Assembly: GCF_001027285.1 (NCBI RefSeq)
Contig: NZ_CP011509.1
Location: forward strand, 11,308,501 to 11,372,500
Direction of reading: 5' to 3'
DNA: 64,000 nucleotides
Source of the DNA: Archangium gephyra
Lineage (GTDB): Bacteria > Myxococcota > Myxococcia > Myxococcales > Myxococcaceae
The notes under the pieces were generated by a model. It had not been told where the DNA came from. It was given only the letters and a program-made list of their open reading frames with translations, and searched no databases. Shown here one piece after another: positions 1 through 8,107 of this stretch. The translations under genes and the position numbers were made by a program. Positions within the stretch are counted from its first letter, which is position 1. Each line of letters begins with the position of its first letter.

Positions 1-20
1 ACCTTGTTCTTCGACGCCAT
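1..20 (-). CDS. Possible start of a gene running off the left edge
   Basis: On the minus strand an ATG at position 20 is followed by codons reading MASKNK before the window ends. A purine-rich AGGGGAG lies directly against the ATG, which is too close for a normal ribosome binding site, so this start is weak. Nothing can be said about the product. Confidence 0.25.
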
Positions 21-131
21 CTCCCCTGAAAACCAACACGGCCCCCCCCTTGTCAAATGGACCGTCCGCCCGCCCCTGGGACGTCCGGCCCTGCTGGACT
101 AGACTGCCCCCACCTCCAGGGGAAAACGCAC

Positions 132-548
132 ATGGCGGAGCAGAAGCGGGAGTGGTCGTTCGGCAAGCATCACATCTGGCTCGAGCCGCCCGACGTGCTG
201 GTGGTGAAGTACGACGGAGACGTCCGCCTCGAGGATGCCCGGCGCGTCATGGAGATCTTCCAGGAGGTGGGCTCCCAGACGCCCTTCCACGCCCTCATCC
301 ACTTCGGCGAGGCGAACATGGAGAAGGACGCCCGCGCGCACATGATGCAGCACGCCCGCGCGGAGTGGTTCAAGGGCATCGTCGGCGTGGGCGGCAACAT
401 GGTCCAGCGCGCCGTGTCCAAGACCATGATGGTCGCCCTCTACATCACGGGGAAGTGGACCGTCGAATCCGACTTCGTCGAGACCGAGGAGCAGGCGCGC
501 GCCGCCATCACCCGGCAGCGCACGAAGCGGTTGAACAGCGCCGCGTAG
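132..548 (+). CDS. Small conserved hypothetical protein, possibly STAS/SpoIIAA-like
   Basis: A 138-residue soluble protein with no signal peptide or membrane segment. The start is placed at the ATG preceded by AGGGGAAAA with normal spacing, although the frame stays open upstream. Its early strand pattern (WLEPPDVLVVKYDGDV, then an acidic helix and FHALIHFGEAN) resembles the alternating beta/alpha layout of SpoIIAA/STAS-like regulators in myxobacteria. That is a fold impression, not a motif match, and no phosphorylatable serine can be assigned. It converges on the next gene with no gap between stop codons, so it is probably monocistronic. Confidence 0.7.
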   Translation: MAEQKREWSFGKHHIWLEPPDVLVVKYDGDVRLEDARRVMEIFQEVGSQTPFHALIHFGEANMEKDARAHMMQHARAEWFKGIVGVGGNMVQRAVSKTMMVALYITGKWTVESDFVETEEQARAAITRQRTKRLNSAA

Positions 549-1160
549 CTACGAGCGGGCACTCTCCACGGCCAGCCGCAGCTCGCGGAACAGCCGCGCC
601 AGGTCCGTGGGCCGGTAGTGCGCATTGAGTCCACTCGGGTTGGGGAGCACCCAGACGCGCGTGCCGCCCAGCGTCCACGGCTGGGCCCCCAGCGAGGCCT
701 TGGGGTGTCCGAAGGCCGTGCGCCAGGCGCCGATGCCCAGCACCGCCACGCAGCGGGGACGGTAGCGCCGCACCTTCGCCTCCAGCCGCCGCCCGCCCTC
801 GGCGAGCTCCTCCGCCGTCAGCACGTCCGCGGAGACGGTGGCCCGGTCCACCACGTTGGTGATGCCGTACCCGAGCGTGAGCAGTTCCTCCTGCTCGGAA
901 GGTGCCAGCAGCCGTTCCGTGAAGCCCGAGGCATGCAGCGCCGGCCAGAAGCGGTTGCCCGGCCGCGCGAAGTGGTGGCCCACCACGGCCGAGTACACGC
1001 TGGGGTTGATGCCACAGAAGAGGACCTTCAGCCCGGACGCGATGAGGTCCGGCATGTAGCGCCCCACCGCGGCGAGCAGCTCGTCCTTCGTGGGCCTGCG
1101 AGGTGACTTCAGGCGTTCCTCCCGTGGGCTGAACCTATACCGTCTCCCCCGCCGCGGCAT
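549..1160 (-). CDS. mug: Mismatch-specific uracil/thymine-DNA glycosylase (Mug/TDG family)
   Basis: Cytoplasmic base-excision-repair enzyme expected to remove U or T from G:U and G:T mispairs. The 203-residue protein carries both family motifs: GINPSVYSA with the catalytic-loop Asn (about residue 50) and the C-terminal NPSGLNAHY loop. The stretch GHHFARPGNRFWPALHASGF between them is typical of the family. The chosen ATG at 1160 gives a basic N-terminal tail of about 25 residues before the domain; the frame is open further upstream but overlaps the neighbouring promoter. It converges on the small gene at 132-548. Confidence 0.88.
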   Translation of the reverse strand: MPRRGRRYRFSPREERLKSPRRPTKDELLAAVGRYMPDLIASGLKVLFCGINPSVYSAVVGHHFARPGNRFWPALHASGFTERLLAPSEQEELLTLGYGITNVVDRATVSADVLTAEELAEGGRRLEAKVRRYRPRCVAVLGIGAWRTAFGHPKASLGAQPWTLGGTRVWVLPNPSGLNAHYRPTDLARLFRELRLAVESARS

Positions 1161-1244
1161 CCCCTCCGAATGGTGCACCGGTGGACGGGAGCCCTCCCCC
1201 CGGGCCCCCTCCCCTGCCCGGCGGGCGGCTACAGTCTTTGCTCC

Positions 1245-1547
1245 ATGCGCTCCCTCGATATGAAGCACGGGCCCATCGCCTCCGTGTTGATCGCCGACGA
1301 GCTCGCCTCGCCCCAGAGCGACAGTCTGGACGTCGTGGTCCGCCTCCAGGACGGCCGGCGCTTCGGCCTCACCCTCTTCACCCTCGAGCACCTGCGGCGC
1401 CAGCTCGACACGGCGCGCTCCCTCGTCACCCCCCGGATGCTCCTCGTGAAGGACTTCTCCGACGAGGCCATCCTCGACGCGGTGCGCTCGGCCATGAGCC
1501 AGGACTTCGAGCGGCTCGGCGTGCTGCAGCCGCTCATCAACCAGTAG
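1245..1547 (+). CDS. Conserved hypothetical protein, 100 aa
   Basis: A short soluble protein (MRSLDMKHGPIASVLIADEL at its start) that I do not recognise. It has a predicted beta-rich first half (DVVVRLQDGRRFGLTLF) and an alpha-helical second half ending LGVLQPLINQ. ATG 1245 is used; a second ATG lies at 1260. Its stop abuts the stop of the convergent decarboxylase with no spacer. It diverges from mug with about 85 bp between starts. Confidence 0.65.
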   Translation: MRSLDMKHGPIASVLIADELASPQSDSLDVVVRLQDGRRFGLTLFTLEHLRRQLDTARSLVTPRMLLVKDFSDEAILDAVRSAMSQDFERLGVLQPLINQ

Positions 1548-3065
1548 TCACGCGCCCTGGGCGAGCGCCGCGAGTTGCTCCCACACCGCGCGCACGTGGC
1601 GCTCCTCGGTGCGCGGGGCGCCGATGGCCATGCGCAGCACGTAGCGCGCGGGCGCGCCGTCCACCCCGGGCAGCACCGTGTGGGTGAGGAAGGCCTTGCC
1701 GCTCGCGTTCAACCGCTCCAGCAGCTGGCGGTTGCGCGCGTCCGTGGCCGGGGGCTCCTCGCCGGGTGCTGGCCGCAGCCGGAAGCACACCAGGGCCAGC
1801 GAGCGCGGCGTGGCCAGCTCGAAGCGCTCGTCCGCCTCCACCCAGGAGGTGAAGCGCTCCGCCAGCCGCACGTGCTCGCGGATGTAGGCCCGCAGGCCCT
1901 TGGCCCCGTAGTGGCGCAGGACGAACCACAGCTTGAGCGCCCGGAAGCGGCGGCCGAGCGGCACCTGCCAGTCCCGGTAGTCGATGACCGCGCCACTCGC
2001 GGTGGCCGCGTTGCGCAGGTACTCGGGCATGACGCTCAGCGCCTCCAGCAGGGCCTTGCGCTCACGCGTGTAGAAGGCGTTGCAGTCGAAGTTGGTGAGC
2101 AGCCACTTGTGCGGGTTGAAGGCGAAGGAGTCCACGGCCTCCAGGCCCTCCAGCATCCCGCGGTGCTCGGGGCAGACGAGCGCAGAGCCCGCCCACGCCG
2201 CGTCCACGTGCAGCCAGCCTCCCGCGGCCGTCACGCCCGTGCGCTCCAGCACGCCCGCCAGGGCGTGCACCGGATCCATGGCCCCCGAGGAGGTGGTGCC
2301 CAGTGACGCGCACACGAAGAAGGGCTGGCGGCCGACGGCGAGGTCCTCGCGGATGGCCCGCTCCAGCACCTCCGGGCGCAGGGCGTAGGCGCCGTCCGTG
2401 CCGAGTTGGCGCAGGTGCACGTCGTCCGACACGCCGCGCACCACGCCGCACAGCATGGCCGCCTTCAGCACGGACGAGTGCGCCTGCGTGGAGGTATAGG
2501 CCACCAGCTCCGCCTCGCGGCCGAGCTTGCGCCGCACCCGCTCGCGCGCGGCGACCATGGCCACCAGGGTGGCCTCGCTGGCGGTGCCCTGGATGACGCC
2601 GCCGCCGGTGCCCGAGTCCGAGCGGAAGGAGGCCGGCAGCCCGGTCAGCTCGGCCAACCAGTCGAGGACGCGCGTCTCCATCTCGGTGGCGGCGGGGCTG
2701 GTGGACCAGAGCATGCCCTGTACGCCCAGGCCCGCGGACAGCAGCTCGCCGAGCACCGCCGGCCCCGAGGCGTTGGCGGGGAAGTAGGCGAAGAAGGAGG
2801 GGGACTGCCAGTGGGTGAGCCCGGGCAGCACCACGTCCTCGAGGTCCTTGAAGATGGCCTCCCAGCCCGCGTCGCCACCCAGGCCCTCCTCGGGCGGGTG
2901 GGCGGGGAGCTTCGCCATCACCTCGCCCGGAGCCACCGCCGCGCGTACCGGGAAGGACTCCAGCCGGGCCCAGTAGTCGGCGATCCAATCCACCATCCGG
3001 TGGCCCAGCCTGCGGAACTCCTCGGCGCTCAGGTGGGGGACCGCCCCTTCACGCGCGTCGCTCAT
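1548..3065 (-). CDS. Pyridoxal-phosphate-dependent amino acid decarboxylase (group II, aromatic-L-amino-acid type)
   Basis: A 505-residue cytoplasmic PLP enzyme of the group II decarboxylases, which convert amino acids such as tryptophan, tyrosine or DOPA to the amine. The family signature NPHKWLLTNFDC holds the Schiff-base lysine (about residue 320). HVDAAWAGSALVCPEHR carries the Asp that contacts the cofactor nitrogen, and GGVIQGTASEATLVAM is the N-terminal substrate/cofactor segment. The length and the N-terminal LSAEEFRRLGHRMVDWIADY match eukaryotic-type aromatic decarboxylases. Substrate cannot be told from sequence. It is a single gene between a convergent neighbour and a repeat-rich spacer. 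Confidence 0.9.
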   Translation of the reverse strand: MSDAREGAVPHLSAEEFRRLGHRMVDWIADYWARLESFPVRAAVAPGEVMAKLPAHPPEEGLGGDAGWEAIFKDLEDVVLPGLTHWQSPSFFAYFPANASGPAVLGELLSAGLGVQGMLWSTSPAATEMETRVLDWLAELTGLPASFRSDSGTGGGVIQGTASEATLVAMVAARERVRRKLGREAELVAYTSTQAHSSVLKAAMLCGVVRGVSDDVHLRQLGTDGAYALRPEVLERAIREDLAVGRQPFFVCASLGTTSSGAMDPVHALAGVLERTGVTAAGGWLHVDAAWAGSALVCPEHRGMLEGLEAVDSFAFNPHKWLLTNFDCNAFYTRERKALLEALSVMPEYLRNAATASGAVIDYRDWQVPLGRRFRALKLWFVLRHYGAKGLRAYIREHVRLAERFTSWVEADERFELATPRSLALVCFRLRPAPGEEPPATDARNRQLLERLNASGKAFLTHTVLPGVDGAPARYVLRMAIGAPRTEERHVRAVWEQLAALAQGA

Positions 3066-3150
3066 CTCGGTTCTCCTCTCTCGGGTGGCCTCTCATACGA
3101 CGGCCCTTCCGGGCACGGGTAGAGCCGAGTGGAAACGCGCCCAACAAACA

Positions 3151-3304
3151 CCCCTCTCCCCCCGGGAGAGGGACGGGGTGAGGGTGCCCGAGCCGGTTCT
3201 CCTGACCCGCGCGTCACACGGAGTCGCCGATTGGAAGACAGTGCGAGGGGCAACCTGGTTACATCCGATACCCTCACCCCGTCCCTCTCCCGAAGGGAGA
3301 GGGG
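3151..3304. repeat. REP-like long inverted repeat
   Basis: Arm 3151-3187 (containing CCCTCTCCC, GGGAGAGGGACGGGG) recurs in inverted orientation at 3269-3304 (CCCTCACCCCGTCCCTCTCC). Each arm is itself an imperfect palindrome around a CTCTCCC/GGGAGAG core. Such GGGAGAGGGACGGGGTGAGGG elements are commonly seen as dispersed intergenic repeats in GC-rich proteobacteria. The spacer between the arms shows nothing else recognisable. Confidence 0.75.
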
Positions 3305-3362
3305 AAATGGCCGCGGGGAAATGGCCGCGGGGAAATGGCCGCGGGGAAATGGCCGCGGGGAA
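3301..3362. repeat. Four-copy 14-bp tandem repeat
   Basis: The unit GGGGAAATGGCCGC is repeated four times without mismatch (3301-3356), followed by GGGGAA of a fifth. It abuts the right arm of the REP-like repeat and ends 16 bp before the stop codon of the convergent lyase-like gene. Each unit contains ATGGCCGC. Confidence 0.9.
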
Positions 3363-3377
3363 GTCGTCAGCACATGT

Positions 3378-4202
3378 TCAGCGGCGCCGGGCGCGACGCA
3401 GCAAGCCACCGAGCCCCAGCAGTGCCACCACCCACAGCGGCCCGCCCGCGCTCGAGCAACCGACATGCAGTGGCACCTCCTCGAACGTCGGAGGGGTGGC
3501 GCCCGTATCCGGCAACGGAGAGCTGGGCACGATGGGCGGCGTCTCACCGTCCGGCGTGGGCTGGGACACCGGCGGCAGCACGTCCTCCAGCCGCGTCCCC
3601 TGCACGAAACCGTCGTGGTACACGACGCCCACCGGCAGCACGGTGTCGCTGCGGTACAGGCCCAGCTTCAGGTAGATGCCATCCCCCGGGTACATCGTCG
3701 CGTGTGCGTACCGCGACAGCACGCGCTGGCCGTTGTGCCACAGCTCGATGAAGCCCACCGAGGGATCCGACGACCACTTCACGTGGAAGATGAAGTCCTG
3801 CCACTGCCCGCGCACCAGCGCCGTCTTCCACGGCGTCACACTGTTCGTCAGCGTCAGCCGGAGCTCCTCGCCGTAGACGAAGAACTCCACCGGCGGCGAG
3901 CCGCAGCAGCCATTGTGGTGCCACTGGGTGAAGACCTGCCACGTCTTCACGCTCGGGTAGTCCTGGGGGAACAGCACCTGCCAGCGGTAGTAGTACTCCG
4001 AGCCCTCCTTCTCGTAACCCTGGTAGACGAGCTCGTTGCGGTTGCCGCTGGCGTTGATGGGGTCATCCCCCTGCCTCACCGTGGCCTGGAGCGCGTAACG
4101 TCCCTGGAACACCGGCGACTGCACCACCTGGAGCCGATCCGCGCTCACCTGCTGGGCGCGCGTGTACTGGGAGCTGTTGCCCGTCTCGAAGTCCCCCGCC
4201 AC
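3378..4202 (-). CDS. Secreted polysaccharide-lyase-like protein with MYXO-CTERM tail (signal peptide frameshifted)
   Basis: The 274-residue frame opens at a GTG directly at the mature domain (AGDFETGNSSQY). The body (QGRYALQATVRQGDD, RNELVYQGYEKEGSEYYYRWQV, FTQWHHN, YLKLGLYRS) has the jelly-roll look of heparin-lyase/PL20-type proteins, which cleave uronic-acid polysaccharides; substrate unknown. After a Pro-rich linker it ends GCSSAGG, a hydrophobic stretch and RRARRR, matching the MYXO-CTERM sorting tail. A good signal peptide (LRALLVSLLAILMPG, start TTG 4267 or GTG 4288) lies just upstream but one base out of frame, joined at a five-G run (4193-4197). One extra G would give RADVVWRGDFETG. 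Either a broken gene or a base-call error. Confidence 0.75.
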   Translation of the reverse strand: MAGDFETGNSSQYTRAQQVSADRLQVVQSPVFQGRYALQATVRQGDDPINASGNRNELVYQGYEKEGSEYYYRWQVLFPQDYPSVKTWQVFTQWHHNGCCGSPPVEFFVYGEELRLTLTNSVTPWKTALVRGQWQDFIFHVKWSSDPSVGFIELWHNGQRVLSRYAHATMYPGDGIYLKLGLYRSDTVLPVGVVYHDGFVQGTRLEDVLPPVSQPTPDGETPPIVPSSPLPDTGATPPTFEEVPLHVGCSSAGGPLWVVALLGLGGLLRRARRR

Positions 4203-4576
4203 ACGACGTCGGCCCGCACCAGCCCTGGCATCAGGATGGCGAGCAGTGAAACCAGCAGTGCTCTCAAGGCGCCCTCGCTAATGTTTGACACTCAACGGCA
4301 AGGGCCACGCTCCCACGTTCCTCCTTTATTTCAAGCGGCTGTTATTTCTTTTGCCTTGACAGCCCAGCGGACGAGCAAGGGAGCGATTGTCCCTCGGAGA
4401 CAGCCATTCCCAGAGATGGATGGGATTAGGCGAACCGGGCAGCCAGCCGGGCGGGCTTCAGGTGCGACGCGGCGCGTCGAAGCGGCGGGGCAGACGAGCG
4501 GCTGACGGAGTACCCGGGTGGTGTATGGTGCCCCCCCTCTGCGGTCCCCCGTCCGAGGGGTGATCCGGGTGCTCCC
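4203..4576. other. Divergent intergenic region with out-of-frame signal peptide and an AT-rich patch
   Basis: This holds the displaced signal-peptide codons of the lyase-like gene (4203-4267), a 12-codon minus-strand frame (4316-4281) behind AAAGGAGG, and an unusually AT-rich stretch at about 4325-4356 that is the likely promoter zone for the lyase gene and/or astA. A TTGACA occurs at 4356-4361 on the plus strand but no convincing -10 follows it. Nothing else is seen up to astA. Confidence 0.5.
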
Positions 4577-5602
4577 ATGCTCGTCCTGCGCGATGTCCAG
4601 AAGACCGACCTGCCCGGCCTGAAGCGGCTCGCCGCGGTGCTCAACACCGTCAACCTGCCCAACAACGAGGAGACGCTCGAGGCCATCATCGACAAGTCCG
4701 TGAAGAGCTTCGCGGGCAAGGTGAAGAATCCCTTCGATCGCGAGTACCTCTTCGTCCTGGAGGACGTGCGCAACGAGCTCATCATCGGCACGTCGATGAT
4801 CATCGCGCAGCACGGCACCTACGAGGCGCCGCACACCTACTACGACGTCTCCGAGCGCGAGCACTACTCGGCCACCATCGGCCGGCACTTCCGGCACAAG
4901 GTGCTGTCCATCGGCTACAACTACGAGGGCCCCACGGAGATTGGCGGCCTGGTGGTGGACCCGCCCTACCGCGCCACGCCCGACAAGCCCGGCAAGCAGC
5001 TGTCCTACGTGCGCTTCCTCTTCATGGCCATGCACAAGCGGCTCTTCCGCCCCAAGGTGCTCGCCGAGCTGCTGCCGCCGCTGCTGCCCGACGGGCGCAG
5101 CCTCCTGTGGGAGGCGTGCGGCAAGAAGTTCACCGGCCTCACCTACCACGAGGCGGATCGCCTCAGCCGGCAGAACAAGGAGTTCATCAAGGAGCTCTTC
5201 CCCAACTCGGACATCTACGCGTCGCTCTTCCCCGAGCGCGTGCAGAAGGTGCTCGGCGAGGTGGGGCCCAACACCAAGGGCGTGCAGCGGATGCTCGAGC
5301 GCGTGGGCTTCCGCTACGTGGAGCGAATCGATCCGTTCGACGGCGGTCCGCACTTCGAGGCCAACCTGTCGGACATCACCCTGGTGCGCCGCTACCGCTC
5401 GCTGAAGCTGGCCGAGCAGGACTTCGACATGGAGGGTGATGACGTGCTCGTGTCCTACGAGCGCGAGTCGGGGCGCAACCGCTTCCGCGCGGTGCGCACC
5501 ACGGCGCGGCTGGACGACAAGAACGCCTACCTGCCGGCGAAGGCCAAGGAGCTGCTGGAGGCTCCGGCGGGCGCGAAGCTGTCCGTGATTCCCTTCGACT
5601 GA
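4577..5602 (+). CDS. astA: Arginine N-succinyltransferase
   Basis: First enzyme of the arginine succinyltransferase pathway: succinyl-CoA + L-arginine give N2-succinylarginine, feeding arginine nitrogen and carbon into glutamate and succinate. The 341-residue protein matches the family in length and carries its marks: an N-terminal LRDVQKTDLPGLKRLA, TEIGGLVVDPPYR, LSYVRFLFMA, the LLWEACGKKFTGLTYHEADRLS block and FPNSDIYASLFPERVQ. ATG 4577 is the natural start. No other ast genes adjoin it, so it is either an isolated copy or one that supports arginine use together with genes elsewhere. Confidence 0.92.
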   Translation: MLVLRDVQKTDLPGLKRLAAVLNTVNLPNNEETLEAIIDKSVKSFAGKVKNPFDREYLFVLEDVRNELIIGTSMIIAQHGTYEAPHTYYDVSEREHYSATIGRHFRHKVLSIGYNYEGPTEIGGLVVDPPYRATPDKPGKQLSYVRFLFMAMHKRLFRPKVLAELLPPLLPDGRSLLWEACGKKFTGLTYHEADRLSRQNKEFIKELFPNSDIYASLFPERVQKVLGEVGPNTKGVQRMLERVGFRYVERIDPFDGGPHFEANLSDITLVRRYRSLKLAEQDFDMEGDDVLVSYERESGRNRFRAVRTTARLDDKNAYLPAKAKELLEAPAGAKLSVIPFD

Positions 5603-5620
5603 GCGGAGTCTCCGCCGGAG

Positions 5621-6364
5621 TCACTCGCTGGCGGGCCGGGGCGCGGGCCGTTCGATGAGGCCCGCCCTGTCGAGCAGCTCGCGCACGCGGGTGGTGAGGG
5701 CCACGTGCTCGGGGTTGCTGGCCGTCATGGGCTCGGGGGAGAGCACGAGGAGCCAGCCCAGCGTGCCCACCGGCTCGATGCGCACGGGCGCGGGCAGCGG
5801 CGGCAGCGTGCCCAGGCGGCGCGACAGGTACGTCAGCCAGCCCACCCGTACCTCGGACCCGCGCTTCTCCACGAGGTCCACCATCTGCGAGGAACTGGCC
5901 ATGGCGTAGTCAGGGTCCCACGCCGTGGCCACACTGGTGAGCACCTCGGCCAGCACGGGTGAGCGGACCAACCGTTCCCAGACCGCGCTCTTCCAGAGTG
6001 GGTTGAGCAGGCAGGAATTGGGCACTCCCCACGGTGAGTATCCGCCACAATGGAGGTGAACGTGGATGGCGTCCTTCTTGGCATTCCACACCATCAGGCG
6101 GAAGCCCATGTCCTCGATGACCTTCTTGCCGACGTCGGTGCGATTTCGGCCCTTGAGGAACAGTGTCTCCAACTCCTTCATCTCCGGACGGACGGGCCAG
6201 CCCGGCAGGTCGCGGGGAAAGCCCCGGCCCGCCCGGTACCACTGGGAGAACGCCGGGTCACACCGCGCCAGCATGTGGAAGAAGAGCTCCGCGCGCCGGG
6301 CACACTCCAGCGCCGTTTCCCTGCGTGGTCCCCAGTACGCTCCGACGTAGTACTTGTCCTGCAT
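5621..6364 (-). CDS. Imm52-family immunity protein
   Basis: A 247-residue cytoplasmic protein starting MQDKYYVGAYWGPRRE, the N-terminal pattern of immunity protein 52, a family known to accompany Tox-REase-5 toxins in polymorphic toxin loci. Further marks are CARRAELFFHMLARCDPAFSQWY and the run through GKKVIEDMGFRLMVWN. Its start is 12 bp after the toxin stop, with AGGGAG upstream, so it is translated from the same message. By family it should neutralise the C-terminal nuclease domain of the neighbouring lipoprotein. It converges on astA. Confidence 0.85.
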   Translation of the reverse strand: MQDKYYVGAYWGPRRETALECARRAELFFHMLARCDPAFSQWYRAGRGFPRDLPGWPVRPEMKELETLFLKGRNRTDVGKKVIEDMGFRLMVWNAKKDAIHVHLHCGGYSPWGVPNSCLLNPLWKSAVWERLVRSPVLAEVLTSVATAWDPDYAMASSSQMVDLVEKRGSEVRVGWLTYLSRRLGTLPPLPAPVRIEPVGTLGWLLVLSPEPMTASNPEHVALTTRVRELLDRAGLIERPAPRPASE

Positions 6365-6376
6365 GCGTGCTCCCTT

Positions 6377-7948
6377 CTACTGCACGGGCCGCGTGTGGTG
6401 GACGGTGATGTTCTTCCAGTTGTTTTCCTTGAAGGTTTCTCGAAGGAACTCCGCCACCTTGGCATCGGCAACGTGCCAGGACACCGGCATCCCAACCTGC
6501 TGGGCCATCTGCGATTGTCTCCCGGCCTGCTCCATCATCTCGTCGAACTTGCCGGAATTCACGAACCAGGGCTTGGGCGACCCATCCGCCTCGAAGAAGG
6601 AGCAGTAGCCGGGACCCTTGGCCTCCAGCAGTTCCCCTAGTTTGATGCCGTCGAACTCCACTTCTCCAATCATGTACACCCACCACGCGGGCCGCCCCGT
6701 CACCTGCTCCTGGTAGTCCTGGGAGCGCTTGGACTCGTTGGTAGGCTTCTTGTACGTCCACCTGCCGGGGCTCCGCGCCGGAGCCTTCTGGGACGCCTTC
6801 CCCGCCTTGCCGCTCGCGCCGCCGGTGTTGCTGCCCCGGCCCTTCCCCGCCATGTGGAGGATGGAGAAGGCACGCAGGTCCACGCCCACCGTGCCCACCG
6901 CGCCCGCCACCACGGCTTCGCCCAGCACCAACTCTCCCCTGGCCGTGAGCGACAGTCCTGGCAGGTCCGCTCCCAGTCCGCCCATGCGGCCCACCGTGGC
7001 CCGTGCGCCTCCGAGCAGCAGGAGCAGGTGCGTGGACAGGCGCGCCGCCTCGCGTATCTGGTCCTCCCGCGACATGGCGCCGTAGCGCGCGAAGTACTCG
7101 GGCGAGGTGGCAATCAGGTACGCCACCGTCGTGGGCAACTGCCCCAGGTCCTCCAGCGTGCGGATGGGGTTGAGGACGGAGTGCGCCAGCGCCAGCGTCA
7201 TCTCCCCCAAGGCGTCCTGGGCCCCATCCAACGCGGCGTTGAGCGGGTCCCTCCCCATGCCCGATTCGGCCAGGGGCTCGCTGTCCTCGCGCCGCAGGGC
7301 CTCGGTCACCGGGTAGAAGACGCCTCCGTGTGAGAAGTAGAAGCCGCCCACCACGAGGCGGCCCACCGCCCACTCTCCTTCCACCAGTTTCAGGGGTCCC
7401 CGGCGTTGAAGGGGCGTGCCGTCGAGCGCGGCCACCAGGTAGCCGTCCGGACGCACCATCACCAGCCGCTCGAAGCGCTCGGCGCGCCACTTCAAGTCCG
7501 CGTAGTCCACGCGCTCGCCGCCCTCGAGCACCTCGCGCAGCAACCAACTCAGCGCCCGGCGTGGAGCGAAGCTCCGCTGTGTCACCGGCGTCTTCACCAA
7601 TCGGCCCAGCAGCTGGCGCGCCTGCTCCACGTAGAGCGCCGCGCCCGCCGGGTGACGCGCCTCTTCCCCGAGGCCACTGGCCTCCTGCACCACCTGGAAG
7701 AAGTCCTCCGTCTGCTCGGGAAAGCCCCCCGCTGCTCCCTCCAGCGCTCCAGGCACAGCGGTGACGACGGGCTGCCATGCTCTGGCCCCCTCACGCAGCG
7801 AGGAGGACCGGGAGTGGAGTCCGAAGCCGCTCGTCAGGCTCGCGCGCGGCGGGGCCGTGGCGCACCCACCGAGGAGAACGGCCACGGCCATGGCCAGAAC
7901 GACCACGCCGAGCCAGCCGCCGTGCGCTCCGATGGAATGAGTGGACAT
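6377..7948 (-). CDS. Lipoprotein polymorphic toxin with C-terminal Tox-REase-5 nuclease domain (SitA-like)
   Basis: A 523-residue exported lipoprotein (signal peptide, lipobox LLGGC near residue 26). A long myxobacterial-type delivery region of about 330 residues precedes a Gly-rich linker (MAGKGRGSNTGG). The last ~130 residues (KPTNESKRSQDYQEQVTG, GVEF-like EVEFDGIKLGELLEAKGPG, KPWFVNSGKFDEMMEQA) match the restriction-endonuclease-fold toxin 5 domain; the Asp and the Glu-x-Lys of EFDG...LEAKG are the likely metal/catalytic residues. The ATG at 7948 is preferred over a TTG nine codons upstream. The layout, lipoprotein plus variable C-terminal toxin plus adjacent immunity gene, is that of the SitA toxins that move between kin by outer-membrane exchange; that role here is inference. 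Confidence 0.85.
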   Translation of the reverse strand: MSTHSIGAHGGWLGVVVLAMAVAVLLGGCATAPPRASLTSGFGLHSRSSSLREGARAWQPVVTAVPGALEGAAGGFPEQTEDFFQVVQEASGLGEEARHPAGAALYVEQARQLLGRLVKTPVTQRSFAPRRALSWLLREVLEGGERVDYADLKWRAERFERLVMVRPDGYLVAALDGTPLQRRGPLKLVEGEWAVGRLVVGGFYFSHGGVFYPVTEALRREDSEPLAESGMGRDPLNAALDGAQDALGEMTLALAHSVLNPIRTLEDLGQLPTTVAYLIATSPEYFARYGAMSREDQIREAARLSTHLLLLLGGARATVGRMGGLGADLPGLSLTARGELVLGEAVVAGAVGTVGVDLRAFSILHMAGKGRGSNTGGASGKAGKASQKAPARSPGRWTYKKPTNESKRSQDYQEQVTGRPAWWVYMIGEVEFDGIKLGELLEAKGPGYCSFFEADGSPKPWFVNSGKFDEMMEQAGRQSQMAQQVGMPVSWHVADAKVAEFLRETFKENNWKNITVHHTRPVQ

Positions 7949-8107
7949 GCCATGGACTTCAGGCGAACAGGACAAGGGCGGTCAAATCAGCAGGTAGGGA
8001 CAGACAGGGCCTTCCCAGACCACCCCATCCAGCCGTCCGCGCACCAGGGCAGGCGACGAGCCAGGCCGTGCGTGGACGCACTTCCGGTGAGCGCCACGGC
8101 CCCTGAC

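Noticed and set aside
4356-4361. TTGACA as a -35 element for astA
   Set aside because: No -10-like sequence at 16-18 bp; left as part of the AT-rich intergenic region only.
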